Notes under the pieces: generated by a model
Database searches by the model: none
What the model was told of the DNA's origin: nothing
What the model saw: only the letters and a program-made list of their open reading frames with translations
Program-made: the position numbers and the translations under genes
Source of the DNA: Candidatus Nitrosocosmicus sp.
GTDB lineage: Archaea > Thermoproteota > Nitrososphaeria > Nitrososphaerales > Nitrososphaeraceae
Reading direction: 5' to 3'
Length of the DNA: 61,304 bases
NCBI GenBank assembly: GCA_031177355.1
Contig: JAPSGR010000007.1
Coordinates: forward strand, 1-61,304
Part shown: positions 19,018-28,183 of the stretch, in pieces
How positions within the stretch are numbered: position 1 is the first letter of the stretch
Layout of the letters: each line of letters begins with the position of its first letter

Positions 19018-19824
19018 CTAGTTCATACCCAACATTTTGTGCATTTGCGGGACCACTCGTACATCATTATAAAAAGGGTATACTTCATCATATACTTTTA
19101 AAATGTGTTCCGTAGATGGAGAGTCAAATTCATAGCTAGGCTGAAGTGTTATACCACTTAGATTATTAATATTTGAGCACCGAAAAATCCTAGTAATTAA
19201 ATCTCTAATTTCGTTTACAGTCGTAGAATTTGTAAATACGATCTTGACAAAAGAAATCTTATCGTTCTTGTTTAAGGCCAATTCTAAACATTTTAACTCA
19301 TTCTGTATCAAATTATTATGGAATTTGGATTCAATTACTTTCGAATCAGAAGTCTTAAATTCAATTTTACAAATATCGAAATGGGGTAAAACCATTTCAA
19401 ACCTTTTCCAATCAAAACAAGATGACTCTAAATAAGTCTTTATATCTAATTCACTTTTAACAAAATTTGCAAGAGCAATCAAGGATAGAGGCTGTAATAA
19501 AGGTTCTCCTCCCGTAAAATTGACTTTATAAATATTTGGCTGTAGATGATTAAATATAAGATGTTTAGCTTGATTAATTGTATAACTTTTACCGCTATTA
19601 GGTGATAGAGAATATTTTGTATCACACCAATAACATTTTAGATGACAGCCCGAGAATCGGATGAATAAAGTTTTTGTCCCTGCAAAAATACCTTCTCCTT
19701 CAATACTTACAAACAACTCATTTAATTGAACTTTGTCATGTTCCTTTTGATTGGTTAGAATTTTTTGATTGTTATTGCTATTATTATTGTTATAAATTTC
19801 AATTTCGGAATTAATGCTTGACAT
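19018..19824 (-). CDS. queE: 7-carboxy-7-deazaguanine synthase, radical SAM
   Basis: Makes 7-carboxy-7-deazaguanine on the way to preQ0, the precursor of archaeosine in tRNA. The radical SAM cluster motif is CHLKCYWCDTKYS (CxxxCxxC), preceded by SIEGEGIFAGT and followed by FTGGEPLLQP. A second ATG at 19851 would add nine residues; the start at 19824 is chosen because it gives a shorter overlap with queC (14 rather than 41 bases). Three genes (membrane protein, queC, queE) form one compact unit. Confidence 0.9.
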   Translation of the reverse strand: MSSINSEIEIYNNNNSNNNQKILTNQKEHDKVQLNELFVSIEGEGIFAGTKTLFIRFSGCHLKCYWCDTKYSLSPNSGKSYTINQAKHLIFNHLQPNIYKVNFTGGEPLLQPLSLIALANFVKSELDIKTYLESSCFDWKRFEMVLPHFDICKIEFKTSDSKVIESKFHNNLIQNELKCLELALNKNDKISFVKIVFTNSTTVNEIRDLITRIFRCSNINNLSGITLQPSYEFDSPSTEHILKVYDEVYPFYNDVRVVPQMHKMLGMN

Positions 19825-20560
19825 ATTGTGTTTTATCCTCAATACCCGCATTTGAAAATGCTTGCTTCCTATTCATACATGATTCACATCGACCACATTG
19901 TATATTTTTCCCTTCTGTAGGTGTATTGTCTTTGTTGTCAGTACTAGTTCCCAGATAACAGCTCCAGGATCTAAAAATTTTTTCACCCAATGCATCATAC
20001 CCGATCAAAAGCAATTCCGATTTACTTAAATTATCTATTGCAGGAGACCAAATATGAAGCTTATTTCTTATCCCTGCAGTAATTCCATCAATTTCAGATA
20101 AATTAATTACTTCTTCTAGAGATCGTGTGAAGGCAGGGCGACAATCAGGATATCGAGTATCGCCAGAATGAGCACCATAAACTACAAGAGAAATATTTAA
20201 AGAAATAGCCCATATGGATGCAATAGTCAAAAAAACAGTATTTCTTAGAGGTACCACCATACTATAATCAAACGTTGATGGGATTTTGGATTGGGGTCTC
20301 GTTAGTATATTTGTTTTACCGAATAGAGATTTTAGGAATTTTATATCAATTATTGTATACTTCTGACTTTTTAATAACTTGGAAAAGCGTTTTGCAACAA
20401 TAAGTTCATTGGATGCACGCTGTCCATAATCAAAAGAAATCAAATAAAGATCTAATCCCAATTTTTTTAGATAAGCAGCTGTACTTATAGAATCTAGCCC
20501 GCCGCTAAATATACAAACAGCCTTGGAATAATTAAGTATGGAACTAGACTTTTGTGTCAA
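19811..20560 (-). CDS. queC: 7-cyano-7-deazaguanine (preQ0) synthase
   Basis: ATP-dependent enzyme converting 7-carboxy-7-deazaguanine to preQ0. PP-loop motif FSGGLDSIS at the N-terminus; C-terminal zinc site CGRCESCMNRKQAF plus an upstream Cys (SCYLG). The start codon is TTG and directly abuts the TAA of the upstream membrane-protein gene. Product feeds archaeosine synthesis; the tRNA transglycosylase itself is not in the window. Confidence 0.93.
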   Translation of the reverse strand: MTQKSSSILNYSKAVCIFSGGLDSISTAAYLKKLGLDLYLISFDYGQRASNELIVAKRFSKLLKSQKYTIIDIKFLKSLFGKTNILTRPQSKIPSTFDYSMVVPLRNTVFLTIASIWAISLNISLVVYGAHSGDTRYPDCRPAFTRSLEEVINLSEIDGITAGIRNKLHIWSPAIDNLSKSELLLIGYDALGEKIFRSWSCYLGTSTDNKDNTPTEGKNIQCGRCESCMNRKQAFSNAGIEDKTQYVKH

Positions 20561-21151
20561 TTATGATAAATTAGCTCGTTCGTTATGTAAACTTGACGAT
20601 AAGTTATCATCACCGTCATTTTTAAAATACCCAATAAGGCCTCCTATAGCATATGAAACCGAAATTATAACTCTGGTTAAGAAAAGTGTCAACTCATAGT
20701 TGTCCGTATAACTGTAATATATTATAATCGAGAATAAAGATGAAAGGGTTAGGGAACCTGTAATTACCTGTTCTATACTATATATTTTAGAATATTTCCT
20801 CAAAAATATAAAAGTAGAAATGTTACCTAAAGACAAGCCAGTAAGTAATAAGAAGGGATAATACTTTTGGAGAAAAGGTATAAGCACAAAGGGCAGTGCC
20901 CATGCTAGTCCATTTATCATTTTTATAACAAAGGGCCAAGATATACTAGTTGAAACTCTGTCGCGAAATACTTTACGCACAGATAAAAGAGGCTTTAGGA
21001 AAAGTAATAAGGAGAATGCAAAACAACTAGGCCATATCAAATAGTAGTAGAAATAATTGAGGTCATAAACAAAGACTATATGTGACAAGATTGAAGAAAA
21101 TCCAAACCATACAGATATAAATAAAAACATAAACGAAAAGACTCGAGTCAT
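20561..21151 (-). CDS. Integral membrane protein, upstream of queC
   Basis: 196 residues with about six hydrophobic segments (roughly residues 5-25, 33-52, 72-90, 95-112, 125-145, 155-178) and a short charged tail. No family is recognised. It ends exactly where queC begins (TAA then TTG), so it is probably coexpressed with preQ0 synthesis. A transport role for deazapurines is a guess from position only. Confidence 0.75.
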   Translation of the reverse strand: MTRVFSFMFLFISVWFGFSSILSHIVFVYDLNYFYYYLIWPSCFAFSLLLFLKPLLSVRKVFRDRVSTSISWPFVIKMINGLAWALPFVLIPFLQKYYPFLLLTGLSLGNISTFIFLRKYSKIYSIEQVITGSLTLSSLFSIIIYYSYTDNYELTLFLTRVIISVSYAIGGLIGYFKNDGDDNLSSSLHNERANLS

Positions 21152-21250
21152 TCACATTCTAAAAATAATAATTTGACATATAATTTAATAATCATATAAA
21201 ATACTTAAATAAATTTAACGAAAAGGTAAATGTAAAGGAGTAAATTAATA

Positions 21251-21361
21251 ATGAAAACATGCAAATTATGTAATAAGATAAAATTTCATTCTATCAATTA
21301 TTTATTCTCAGATACTATATGTAACGAGTGTTATCTAATTCTAAAAGAAAAATCTAACTGA
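21251..21361 (+). CDS. 36-residue zinc-finger microprotein
   Basis: A short frame starting ATG at 21251 and ending TGA at 21359-21361. It has two cysteine pairs, CKLC (4-7) and CNEC (about 24-27), spaced as in a minimal zinc ribbon. AAAGGAG lies about 12 bases upstream, an unusually good ribosome-binding site for this window. It resembles the 72-residue protein at 57167 in having two CxxC pairs. The Cys pattern and the binding site support it as real, though the length leaves doubt. Confidence 0.55.
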   Translation: MKTCKLCNKIKFHSINYLFSDTICNECYLILKEKSN

Positions 21362-21388
21362 GAATTTATTCTCTTTTAATAAGAAATA

Positions 21389-21796
21389 CTATTCCTGGAC
21401 AGAGCCACATTTATTACAAAATTTTGAAGAAAGTTTTATTGTATTACCACAATTAATGCAGTATTTTTTCTCGATAGAATTTGAGGACATGTTTTTTGAA
21501 GCAGAATCTTTATGTTGAGTACTATAAAAATCAGCAATAGCTCCTGTAGGCTTAAAAGAATCATCTACATCGGGAAGATAGTCAGATGGAGTGAGAGTTG
21601 AAGTATTTGTTTTTGAATCAGACTTATCCTCTAGATATATAAGTAAACGAGGAGTTGAAGTATTTGTTTTTGAATTTTTGACACTTTCACCCAACCATAA
21701 TGCAAATTTTTTTAGAGTCATTTCAGGAGTAGAAAAAGTTAGCGAATGGGTAGACATGTAATCTTCAGTAGCCAATCGCCCATTAAAGATCTTCAT
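21389..21796 (-). CDS. Protein with C-terminal zinc ribbon (135 residues)
   Basis: The last 25 residues form a double-CxxC ribbon (CINCGN...FCNKCGS). The N-terminal part (EDYMSTHSLTFSTPEMTLK) is not recognised, and the middle contains the Thr/Ser repeat KTNTST twice, from a duplicated stretch of about 20 bases. It follows the next ribbon protein by 30 bases on the same strand, and the two share nearly the same C-terminal ribbon, so they form a pair. Confidence 0.7.
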   Translation of the reverse strand: MKIFNGRLATEDYMSTHSLTFSTPEMTLKKFALWLGESVKNSKTNTSTPRLLIYLEDKSDSKTNTSTLTPSDYLPDVDDSFKPTGAIADFYSTQHKDSASKNMSSNSIEKKYCINCGNTIKLSSKFCNKCGSVQE

Positions 21797-21826
21797 AATA
21801 TATACTAAAAAAATTGTGCCTTTTAA

Positions 21827-22432
21827 TTATTGTGAATTTCCACATTTATTACAAAATTTTGCTTGTTTTGGAATTGATGCGGTACAAACAACACAATTTT
21901 TTTTTGATCCTTTTGTGTTTATAGAGTCTTGTTTGGTTATTACTATATCCACTGGTTTGAAGGTAGGTGCTTCTTGAGGTAGTGGGAGATCATAATTTTC
22001 ATTTAAAGTAGAAGGAGGAAAAGAAGAGGATGAGGAAGGGATTGGACCTACACTACCACCAGCAGAAACGAAGCCATCTACTCCAAAACCGCTACCAGGG
22101 CCAGCATGACCCTCACTGTTGTTGCCACTAGTACCTGAAGGAATAGTTGATGTTGCGGCAGATCTTTCATTTTTGCCTTTGACAGAAATATTCTTATCCA
22201 TAGCTGACTTTAGCTCAAGAATTACACGGCAAGATAAAAAATTTAATGCAGAGGAAGATACAAGAAATTCTCCCATTCTCGAAAAATACTCGTTACTATC
22301 CATTTTTCCTTGCTTAAATAATTGAGTTGAATCAAAAAACGATTCATAATTATTTTGAGTATCATTAACTAATTGTTTTAATTTCTCAATCAGGCCACCA
22401 AGTGTATCCACTCCAAAGGACATGACTTGCAA
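21827..22432 (-). CDS. Protein with helical N-terminus and C-terminal zinc ribbon (201 residues)
   Basis: Residues 1-90 are helical and may form a coiled coil (LIEKLKQLVNDTQNNYESFF). A Gly/Ser/Pro-rich linker (about 95-150) leads to a terminal ribbon CVVCTA...FCNKCGN. The architecture suggests a scaffold or binding protein, with no enzyme motif. It probably shares a transcript with the 135-residue ribbon protein. Confidence 0.7.
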   Translation of the reverse strand: MQVMSFGVDTLGGLIEKLKQLVNDTQNNYESFFDSTQLFKQGKMDSNEYFSRMGEFLVSSSALNFLSCRVILELKSAMDKNISVKGKNERSAATSTIPSGTSGNNSEGHAGPGSGFGVDGFVSAGGSVGPIPSSSSSFPPSTLNENYDLPLPQEAPTFKPVDIVITKQDSINTKGSKKNCVVCTASIPKQAKFCNKCGNSQ

Positions 22433-22546
22433 ATGAATAAAAACAAATTTAAATTTATGGAATTATTTGTAGTATAGATAAAAATTTGAGGAAATCTTAT
22501 TTAATCAAATCGAGCTTTATGAAAGAATATTTTAGGTGAAATAGTT

Positions 22547-23896
22547 ATGAAATTTTTAGAAGGTAATTCAGATTTTGGGATAAACCCATTAGACAGTAAA
22601 AATAAAGTATTATCGGGGAAAAATTTTTTTGTTTTATGGTCTAGTTTGGGTATTGGTCTACTAGTAATTTCTGCAGGATCATTCATTTCCTCTTCAAATT
22701 TAACAGAAGCTGTAATTGCTATCATTGTTGGTTCGGTAGTTGGATCTATATTGCTTGCATTAGCTGGCAAAATAGGAAGCGATCATTCAGTTCCTTCGAT
22801 AGTTAGTATGAGACCAGCGTTTGGTTTACATGGTTCATATTTGCTTACAATACTTAACATCTTTCAATTAATTGGTTGGTCAACTTTTGAAATAACAATA
22901 TTATCAAAAGCAGCAAATATCTTCAGCAACGGATACATTGATTTTTACGTGTGGTCTATAGTTTTTGGAGCAGTAATAATTCTTTTCTGTATTTTAGGAC
23001 CATTGAAGATTGTCAAGCAATGGCTTAGCAAATTTGCAGTGTGGGTCGTATATGGCTCCACCATAGTAATGCTCGTAAGTATTATACTAACAACAAGTGG
23101 TCAGGGATCAGACAGTGCAATAGATCCTCATTCGGCTACCGCTTCGACTGCGGCTGCTGATTTTAGTTTTTTTAATTCCTTAGATCTGGTGATTGCCATG
23201 CCTCTATCTTGGTTGCCTCTGGTAGCAGACTATAATAGATTTGCCAAAAAGAGCAAAAATGCATTTTATGGGACATTTATTGGGTTCTCAGTTACAAATT
23301 GTCTTTTTTATGTAATTGGATTATTGTTGGGCATTAGCGATATATTTGCAATACTTGTCGCCATTCAGACATTCTTTTATGGATTTTTTCTATTGGTATT
23401 AGTCGTTGATGAAGTAGATAACGTTTTTGCAAACATTTTCTCATCTACAATGTCATTTAAGAATATATATAACAAAATAAACTACAAGTATCTTGTTATA
23501 TTTTTCACGGCATTAGGAGTTTTATTAGCTAACTTAATTCCAATACAGCAATACGAGAGTTTTTTATTAATAATAGGAGCCTTATTTGCACCGCTCTTTG
23601 CAATAGTATTGACTGATTATTATATTGTAAGAAGAGGACGAATATCAGTTGAAAAATTTTATGAAAAGACTAATAGAGTAAAGACATCATCGTTCTTTGC
23701 CTTTGTTGTCGGAAGCATCACTTATTTCATTCTCTCCCCAATATCTTGGTTTCATGTCACCGACTTGGGGATAAGCATAGGTTCAACAATTCCAAGTGTA
23801 ACAATTTCAATTTTAGTCTTCTTAGTAATAGAACTTTTAATAAAAAAAGTTAAATTGAAAAATGAAGACTATTCAACAGATAAGAAAATTGAGTAA
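22547..23896 (+). CDS. NCS1-family nucleobase/cytosine permease
   Basis: Membrane transporter with about twelve hydrophobic helices over 449 residues. Family hallmarks are the early segment with PS-IVSMRPAFG (PSIVSMRP), the central SWLPLVADYNRF motif and later DYYIVRRG. NCS1 proteins import cytosine, purines, allantoin, thiamine or hydantoins with a cation. The substrate cannot be read from sequence; nitrogen-rich nucleobases would fit the nearby urea genes. The NADH dehydrogenase follows after 14 bases. Confidence 0.85.
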   Translation: MKFLEGNSDFGINPLDSKNKVLSGKNFFVLWSSLGIGLLVISAGSFISSSNLTEAVIAIIVGSVVGSILLALAGKIGSDHSVPSIVSMRPAFGLHGSYLLTILNIFQLIGWSTFEITILSKAANIFSNGYIDFYVWSIVFGAVIILFCILGPLKIVKQWLSKFAVWVVYGSTIVMLVSIILTTSGQGSDSAIDPHSATASTAAADFSFFNSLDLVIAMPLSWLPLVADYNRFAKKSKNAFYGTFIGFSVTNCLFYVIGLLLGISDIFAILVAIQTFFYGFFLLVLVVDEVDNVFANIFSSTMSFKNIYNKINYKYLVIFFTALGVLLANLIPIQQYESFLLIIGALFAPLFAIVLTDYYIVRRGRISVEKFYEKTNRVKTSSFFAFVVGSITYFILSPISWFHVTDLGISIGSTIPSVTISILVFLVIELLIKKVKLKNEDYSTDKKIE

Positions 23897-23910
23897 AAAG
23901 TTGATGTAAA

Positions 23911-25164
23911 ATGTCGATGTCAAAAAGAAGGATAGTAATTTTAGGAGCAGGCTATGCGGGAATATTTCTGAGTACAAACCTTTCATCTAAACTGGACAAG
24001 AATTCAACAGAAATATTACTGATAGACAGAAACAATTATCACCAGTTAATGCAAGAAATACACCTTGTAGCTTCGGGCTTCAGAACGGCTGAACAATTAA
24101 AAATCCCTATTTCGTCTTTAATCCAAGGGAAAAATATTCATTTTATTCAAGATGATATAGAAAAAATAGTACCTGACAAAAATATGATAATCTTAAAGTC
24201 TGGAGAAATAGGTTATAATGAATTAATAGTTTGTTTGGGATCATCCACAAAATATTTTAACATACCAGGTGCTGATAAGTATACTCTTCCTATAAGATCA
24301 ATATATGATGCTTCAGTTATTCATGATCATATTCTAAGAATAATTGATGATGCTGAAAATAAAAAACATAATATAGTAATAGTGGGTGCAGGTGCTACCG
24401 GAATAAGTCTTGGGAGTGCGTTAGCAGAGACGATAAATGCATCACCTAACAAAAGCAATATCAAAATAAACATTATTGAAGCAACGTCAACCATCTTGCC
24501 TGGGTGGGACATCAGAGTTAAAAATAAAACAGAAGAAATCCTCAAAGAAAAGGGAATAAGAATTTTCCACAATTCGCTAGTAGAAAGAGTTGAAGAACAC
24601 ACATTATATTTGAAAGATGGATTAGAGATTAATTCATCGCTAATAATATGGACTGCTGGAGTAAGAGGATACAATATAGACATAGAACCAAATATTGACA
24701 AGACTAACGATGGGAGAATCATTGTAAATGAATTTTGCCAAACAAATCGGTACAAGAATATTTACTCCATAGGAGATTTGGCTGCAATGAAAAATTCTAA
24801 AGGATCATTATATCCCCCACTTGCACAAATAGCCGTAAGACAAGCACGTTATTTGGCAGATAACATCGCAGAATATTATATCAAAGGAACTAACCCGAAA
24901 GAAAAATTTGATTATGAAATAAAGGCGCAAATAATTTCCGTGGGGAGTGATGAATATGTTGGTCTGTTAAACAATTATCTTGTAAGTGGAGATCTGGCAA
25001 AGATGATTGATGAATTCACTAAACAAACATACATGAAATCATTAAAGAGCGGAGGGAAGAATATATCCGTTAATCTATACGAAAATGACTTTTTTTCACA
25101 AGTTATGGCAGGCATAACTTTTGCAGGATTCACATTCTTTAAAGGTTTAGAAAAGTTAGCGTAA
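23911..25164 (+). CDS. Type II NADH:quinone oxidoreductase-like flavoprotein
   Basis: FAD-dependent pyridine nucleotide oxidoreductase. The FAD-binding GxGxxG is in RIVILGAGYAGIF (residues 7-19), the NAD(P)-binding one in IVIVGAGATGISLG (about 150), and the second FAD segment in YSIGDLA (about 285). No redox-active CxxC is present, which favours NDH-2 over thioredoxin reductase-like enzymes. A C-terminal amphipathic segment (FAGFTFFKGLEKLA) could sit on the membrane. It likely passes electrons from NADH to quinone; sulphide:quinone reductase is a less likely alternative. Confidence 0.8.
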   Translation: MSMSKRRIVILGAGYAGIFLSTNLSSKLDKNSTEILLIDRNNYHQLMQEIHLVASGFRTAEQLKIPISSLIQGKNIHFIQDDIEKIVPDKNMIILKSGEIGYNELIVCLGSSTKYFNIPGADKYTLPIRSIYDASVIHDHILRIIDDAENKKHNIVIVGAGATGISLGSALAETINASPNKSNIKINIIEATSTILPGWDIRVKNKTEEILKEKGIRIFHNSLVERVEEHTLYLKDGLEINSSLIIWTAGVRGYNIDIEPNIDKTNDGRIIVNEFCQTNRYKNIYSIGDLAAMKNSKGSLYPPLAQIAVRQARYLADNIAEYYIKGTNPKEKFDYEIKAQIISVGSDEYVGLLNNYLVSGDLAKMIDEFTKQTYMKSLKSGGKNISVNLYENDFFSQVMAGITFAGFTFFKGLEKLA

Positions 25165-25376
25165 CAGAAAAAATGGGTAAAGGATGATCTCATTATCCAT
25201 AATAGCCCCGAATTAAACTACCACTAACCAAATGATGTTAAGTACACTCATCAAAATTAGTTTATTAAAAATTATTGTGATTACAACTCATTCATAATTA
25301 GACTTTAGGATAAAAGTAAATAAAAAAATTCTATATCTTAACAATCTAGGAAAATTATACAAATGCACGATACGAT

Positions 25377-26276
25377 CTACGAATGTTTGTGTTCATGTCT
25401 GTGTTCATCAGTGTGCAAATGAGGATGAGAGTGTGATATTCCCCCATGGCTATGGGAATGATATATTTTCTTAAATAAAGCGTATAAAGCAGTTATTCCA
25501 AAGCCTAATGTAATAAACATAACTATTGTTGGGCCAGAGGAAGAATCCAAAAAGAAACTCGCATACATTCCGGAGAATGAGGCAATCGAGCCTATAATTA
25601 TAGACAAAAATACGACATTTGAAAAATTATTTGAGAGCATGCGAGCAGAAATCGCGGGTCCAACTATTACTGAAGCCAGTAATGTTACTCCCACAGAAGA
25701 CATTGAGACAATTATGATGGTTGCCAGGACAAATGAAAATAATAATTCTATATGAGAAGTTTTAATACCACTTATTTTGGCACTTTCGTTATCAAAGAAA
25801 GAGAAAACCAATCGTTTATGTAGTAAGAAGAAAAAAACAGCTGAAATCATAGTTACTGATACTATAATATAGAGATCTTGTTCTGTAATGGCTAAAATAT
25901 TTCCAAATAAAAGAGATTCAAAATTTCTTGTATATTTATTTGTCATGCTCACTAGTAGCACACCAAAAGCGAAAATGGCTGTTGTTACCAATCCAATAGC
26001 TGCATCTGGTTTAATTGTATTTTTTTTGCTGATTTCGTAGATTACAAACGAGGCTAAATAACTCCAAATAATTGCGCCAATATAGTAGTTTATTCCAACA
26101 ATGTTTCCTACTATAGCGCCACCAAATGCCGCATGAGAAAGTCCATGGCCTACATAACTTAGTCCTCTTAGAATAATATATACTCCAGCTAATCCGCAGA
26201 TGCCACCTAATAAAACCGATACTACTAAACCCTTAATAAAAAATTCATATTCAAACGGTAGCAGAGGATCAATCAT
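25377..26276 (-). CDS. Metal ABC transporter permease, ZnuB-like
   Basis: ABC-3 family permease with about eight membrane segments. The segments GLSYVGHGLSHAAFGGAI and SSVGVTLLASVIVGPA are typical of zinc/manganese permeases. The last 25 residues are a His-rich tail (HSHSHGGISHSH and further His pairs) that could bind metal on the cytoplasmic side. Last gene of znuA-znuC-znuB, 12 bases after the ATPase gene. Next to urease, nickel is a possible cargo, but family members mostly carry zinc or manganese. Confidence 0.88.
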   Translation of the reverse strand: MIDPLLPFEYEFFIKGLVVSVLLGGICGLAGVYIILRGLSYVGHGLSHAAFGGAIVGNIVGINYYIGAIIWSYLASFVIYEISKKNTIKPDAAIGLVTTAIFAFGVLLVSMTNKYTRNFESLLFGNILAITEQDLYIIVSVTMISAVFFFLLHKRLVFSFFDNESAKISGIKTSHIELLFSFVLATIIIVSMSSVGVTLLASVIVGPAISARMLSNNFSNVVFLSIIIGSIASFSGMYASFFLDSSSGPTIVMFITLGFGITALYALFKKIYHSHSHGGISHSHPHLHTDEHRHEHKHS

Positions 26277-26288
26277 GATTGATCTTTA

Positions 26289-27029
26289 TTATTTAATCTT
26301 ATAATCTGAAAGTCCATATGTTTTCAAAAGGTTATCCTCCTTAAGAACATCCTGCGGAGGACCTTCGGCTATGACATATTTGTTAAAGCATATTACCCAT
26401 GGTGAACGATTGGCTATGTGTGTTATATCATGAGTAGACAAAATAACTGTCATTCCATTGTTATTGAGGTTCTTTAATATATCAAATATTTTCTCCCTTG
26501 ATACATAATCTAGGCCTGTTGTAGGTTCGTCTAAAATAAGTATGTCAGGATTTTTAATCAATGCTCTTCCCAAAAATACGCGTTGTTGTTCCCCTCCAGA
26601 GAGAGCTCTAATATGTCGTTTTTCGTATCCGGATAATCCCAATATTTTTAACACATCCTTAATTTGGTTTTTTAATTTTTTATCGATCCAAGGAAGGTAA
26701 CTTTTGTAATTCCATGATCCCATGGCAATAACTTCTTGTACTGAAACCGGGAAATTCCAATCAATGGTTTCTATTTGAGGAACATACCCAACAGAAGGAT
26801 AATAAAATATTGAATCACAATCATTACTAATATACTCTATATCTCCGTTCCAAGGTTCATATATTCCACATAATAATTTTAACAGAGTGGTTTTTCCAGA
26901 ACCACTAGGACCCACTAATGAGACAAATCGGCCCCTTGGAATAGACAAATTAACTCCTTCTAAAACAAAATCATGATAAGAAAATCCATATGATAGACCA
27001 GTTATCCTCAGATACTCGAAGGAGCCCAT
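26289..27029 (-). CDS. Metal ABC transporter ATP-binding protein, ZnuC-like
   Basis: ATPase for the ZnuB-like permease. Walker A is VGPSGSGKTTL, Q-loop YVPQIE, signature LSGGEQQRVF, Walker B ILILDEPTTGL and switch His in LSTHDI. 246 residues, standard size. It sits between the binding-protein and permease genes, 49 and 12 bases away, in one operon. Confidence 0.92.
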   Translation of the reverse strand: MGSFEYLRITGLSYGFSYHDFVLEGVNLSIPRGRFVSLVGPSGSGKTTLLKLLCGIYEPWNGDIEYISNDCDSIFYYPSVGYVPQIETIDWNFPVSVQEVIAMGSWNYKSYLPWIDKKLKNQIKDVLKILGLSGYEKRHIRALSGGEQQRVFLGRALIKNPDILILDEPTTGLDYVSREKIFDILKNLNNNGMTVILSTHDITHIANRSPWVICFNKYVIAEGPPQDVLKEDNLLKTYGLSDYKIK

Positions 27030-27078
27030 CCTAATGGTATTGAAGGTGTAGTTAATTAATATTTAAAAAAATTAAGAT

Positions 27079-28101
27079 TTATTGCATATAGGTATTTGCA
27101 GGATTTATATCAGATAGACTACTAACGTTTCCTCCCAAGGGGACTATCATATTCTCCATATTCTCAAGCATCATTCCAACATAGGTGTGATTTGGATCCA
27201 TAAGATTGCCCGGTAATGCATCATCACTGAGAGTTTGTACTATTTCAATACCAGCTTCATCGGCTATTTGATCTGTGATTCGATTTGAAAAGACCTCGGA
27301 TGCAAATATGGCAGGAACTTTTTCTGCCTTGATCTGATCAATCAATTTTGCAATATCAAGAGGAGATGGCTCTGAAAAGTCCGATGGTTGTACTGCTCCT
27401 ATTACAGTTAGGTTATATCTAGGAGCAAAGTACGCCCAAGAATCATGATATGTAATCAAATTTCTATTTTCTGGAGGTATGCTTTGTGTTGCTTCCCTAA
27501 TCGCTTCATCTAGCTGTTTTAACAAGGCAACATACCTGTTAGCATTTTCTGAATAATAAGCGGCGTTATAGGGATCCATTTCAATCAGTTTATCTTTTGT
27601 TAGATTTGCAAACTTCATAGCATACACCGGATTAAGCCACAAGTGTGGATTAGGATATCCCTGTTCTTTTGGAAAGCTAAAATCAAATATCCAATTAGCG
27701 GGAGTAACGGTATTGTCTCCAAGTTTGAGTAATTTAATATTTGGATTAGTATTTAACGATGTATTTACGATTCTTTCCATAGGATCTTCTAGATGTAGAC
27801 CATTTATTATTACAAGATCTGCATTGCCTAATTTTACAATATCAGATGGTACCGGTTCATAAGTATGTGAATTCACACCTTCAGGAACTAGCCCTGTAAG
27901 ATTTATCTTGTCACCTCCTATGTTTTTTACTATATTAGTTATTGGGGAAATAGAAGTAACCACATTGAGGGTTTTGTTGAGTGCATAAGAGTTTTGACGA
28001 TAGTCAAAATTTGTATTAATGTTAATAAACAAGAGAGACAAGATTATTGCGAATGTTATACAAATCATTGTCTTTGAATTGTTAAAGGAAGATTTTAACA
28101 T
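27079..28101 (-). CDS. Metal ABC transporter substrate-binding protein, ZnuA/TroA family
   Basis: Extracytoplasmic metal-binding protein. An N-terminal hydrophobic helix (about residues 10-27) would anchor or export it. Candidate metal ligands are the His in VNSHTYEPVPSD (cluster A-I signature), the His in PHLWLNPVY, the ITYHDSWAYF His and the late FASEVF/DD region. There is no His-rich loop, unlike many zinc-specific ZnuA proteins. It follows ureD by 82 bases on the same strand; this setting suggests nickel or zinc supply for urease, an inference. Confidence 0.88.
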   Translation of the reverse strand: MLKSSFNNSKTMICITFAIILSLLFININTNFDYRQNSYALNKTLNVVTSISPITNIVKNIGGDKINLTGLVPEGVNSHTYEPVPSDIVKLGNADLVIINGLHLEDPMERIVNTSLNTNPNIKLLKLGDNTVTPANWIFDFSFPKEQGYPNPHLWLNPVYAMKFANLTKDKLIEMDPYNAAYYSENANRYVALLKQLDEAIREATQSIPPENRNLITYHDSWAYFAPRYNLTVIGAVQPSDFSEPSPLDIAKLIDQIKAEKVPAIFASEVFSNRITDQIADEAGIEIVQTLSDDALPGNLMDPNHTYVGMMLENMENMIVPLGGNVSSLSDINPANTYMQ

Positions 28102-28183
28102 GTGGTATTATTATAAATAATTTTATAAAATTCTTTTAAGAACAGAATTGCTGTTTATCAGCAAAAGTACTTAAATAATAAGT

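Noticed and set aside
25377-28101. Naming the ABC transporter as a nickel-specific importer
   Set aside because: Sequence family is ZnuABC/TroABC; nickel is suggested only by its position after ureD.
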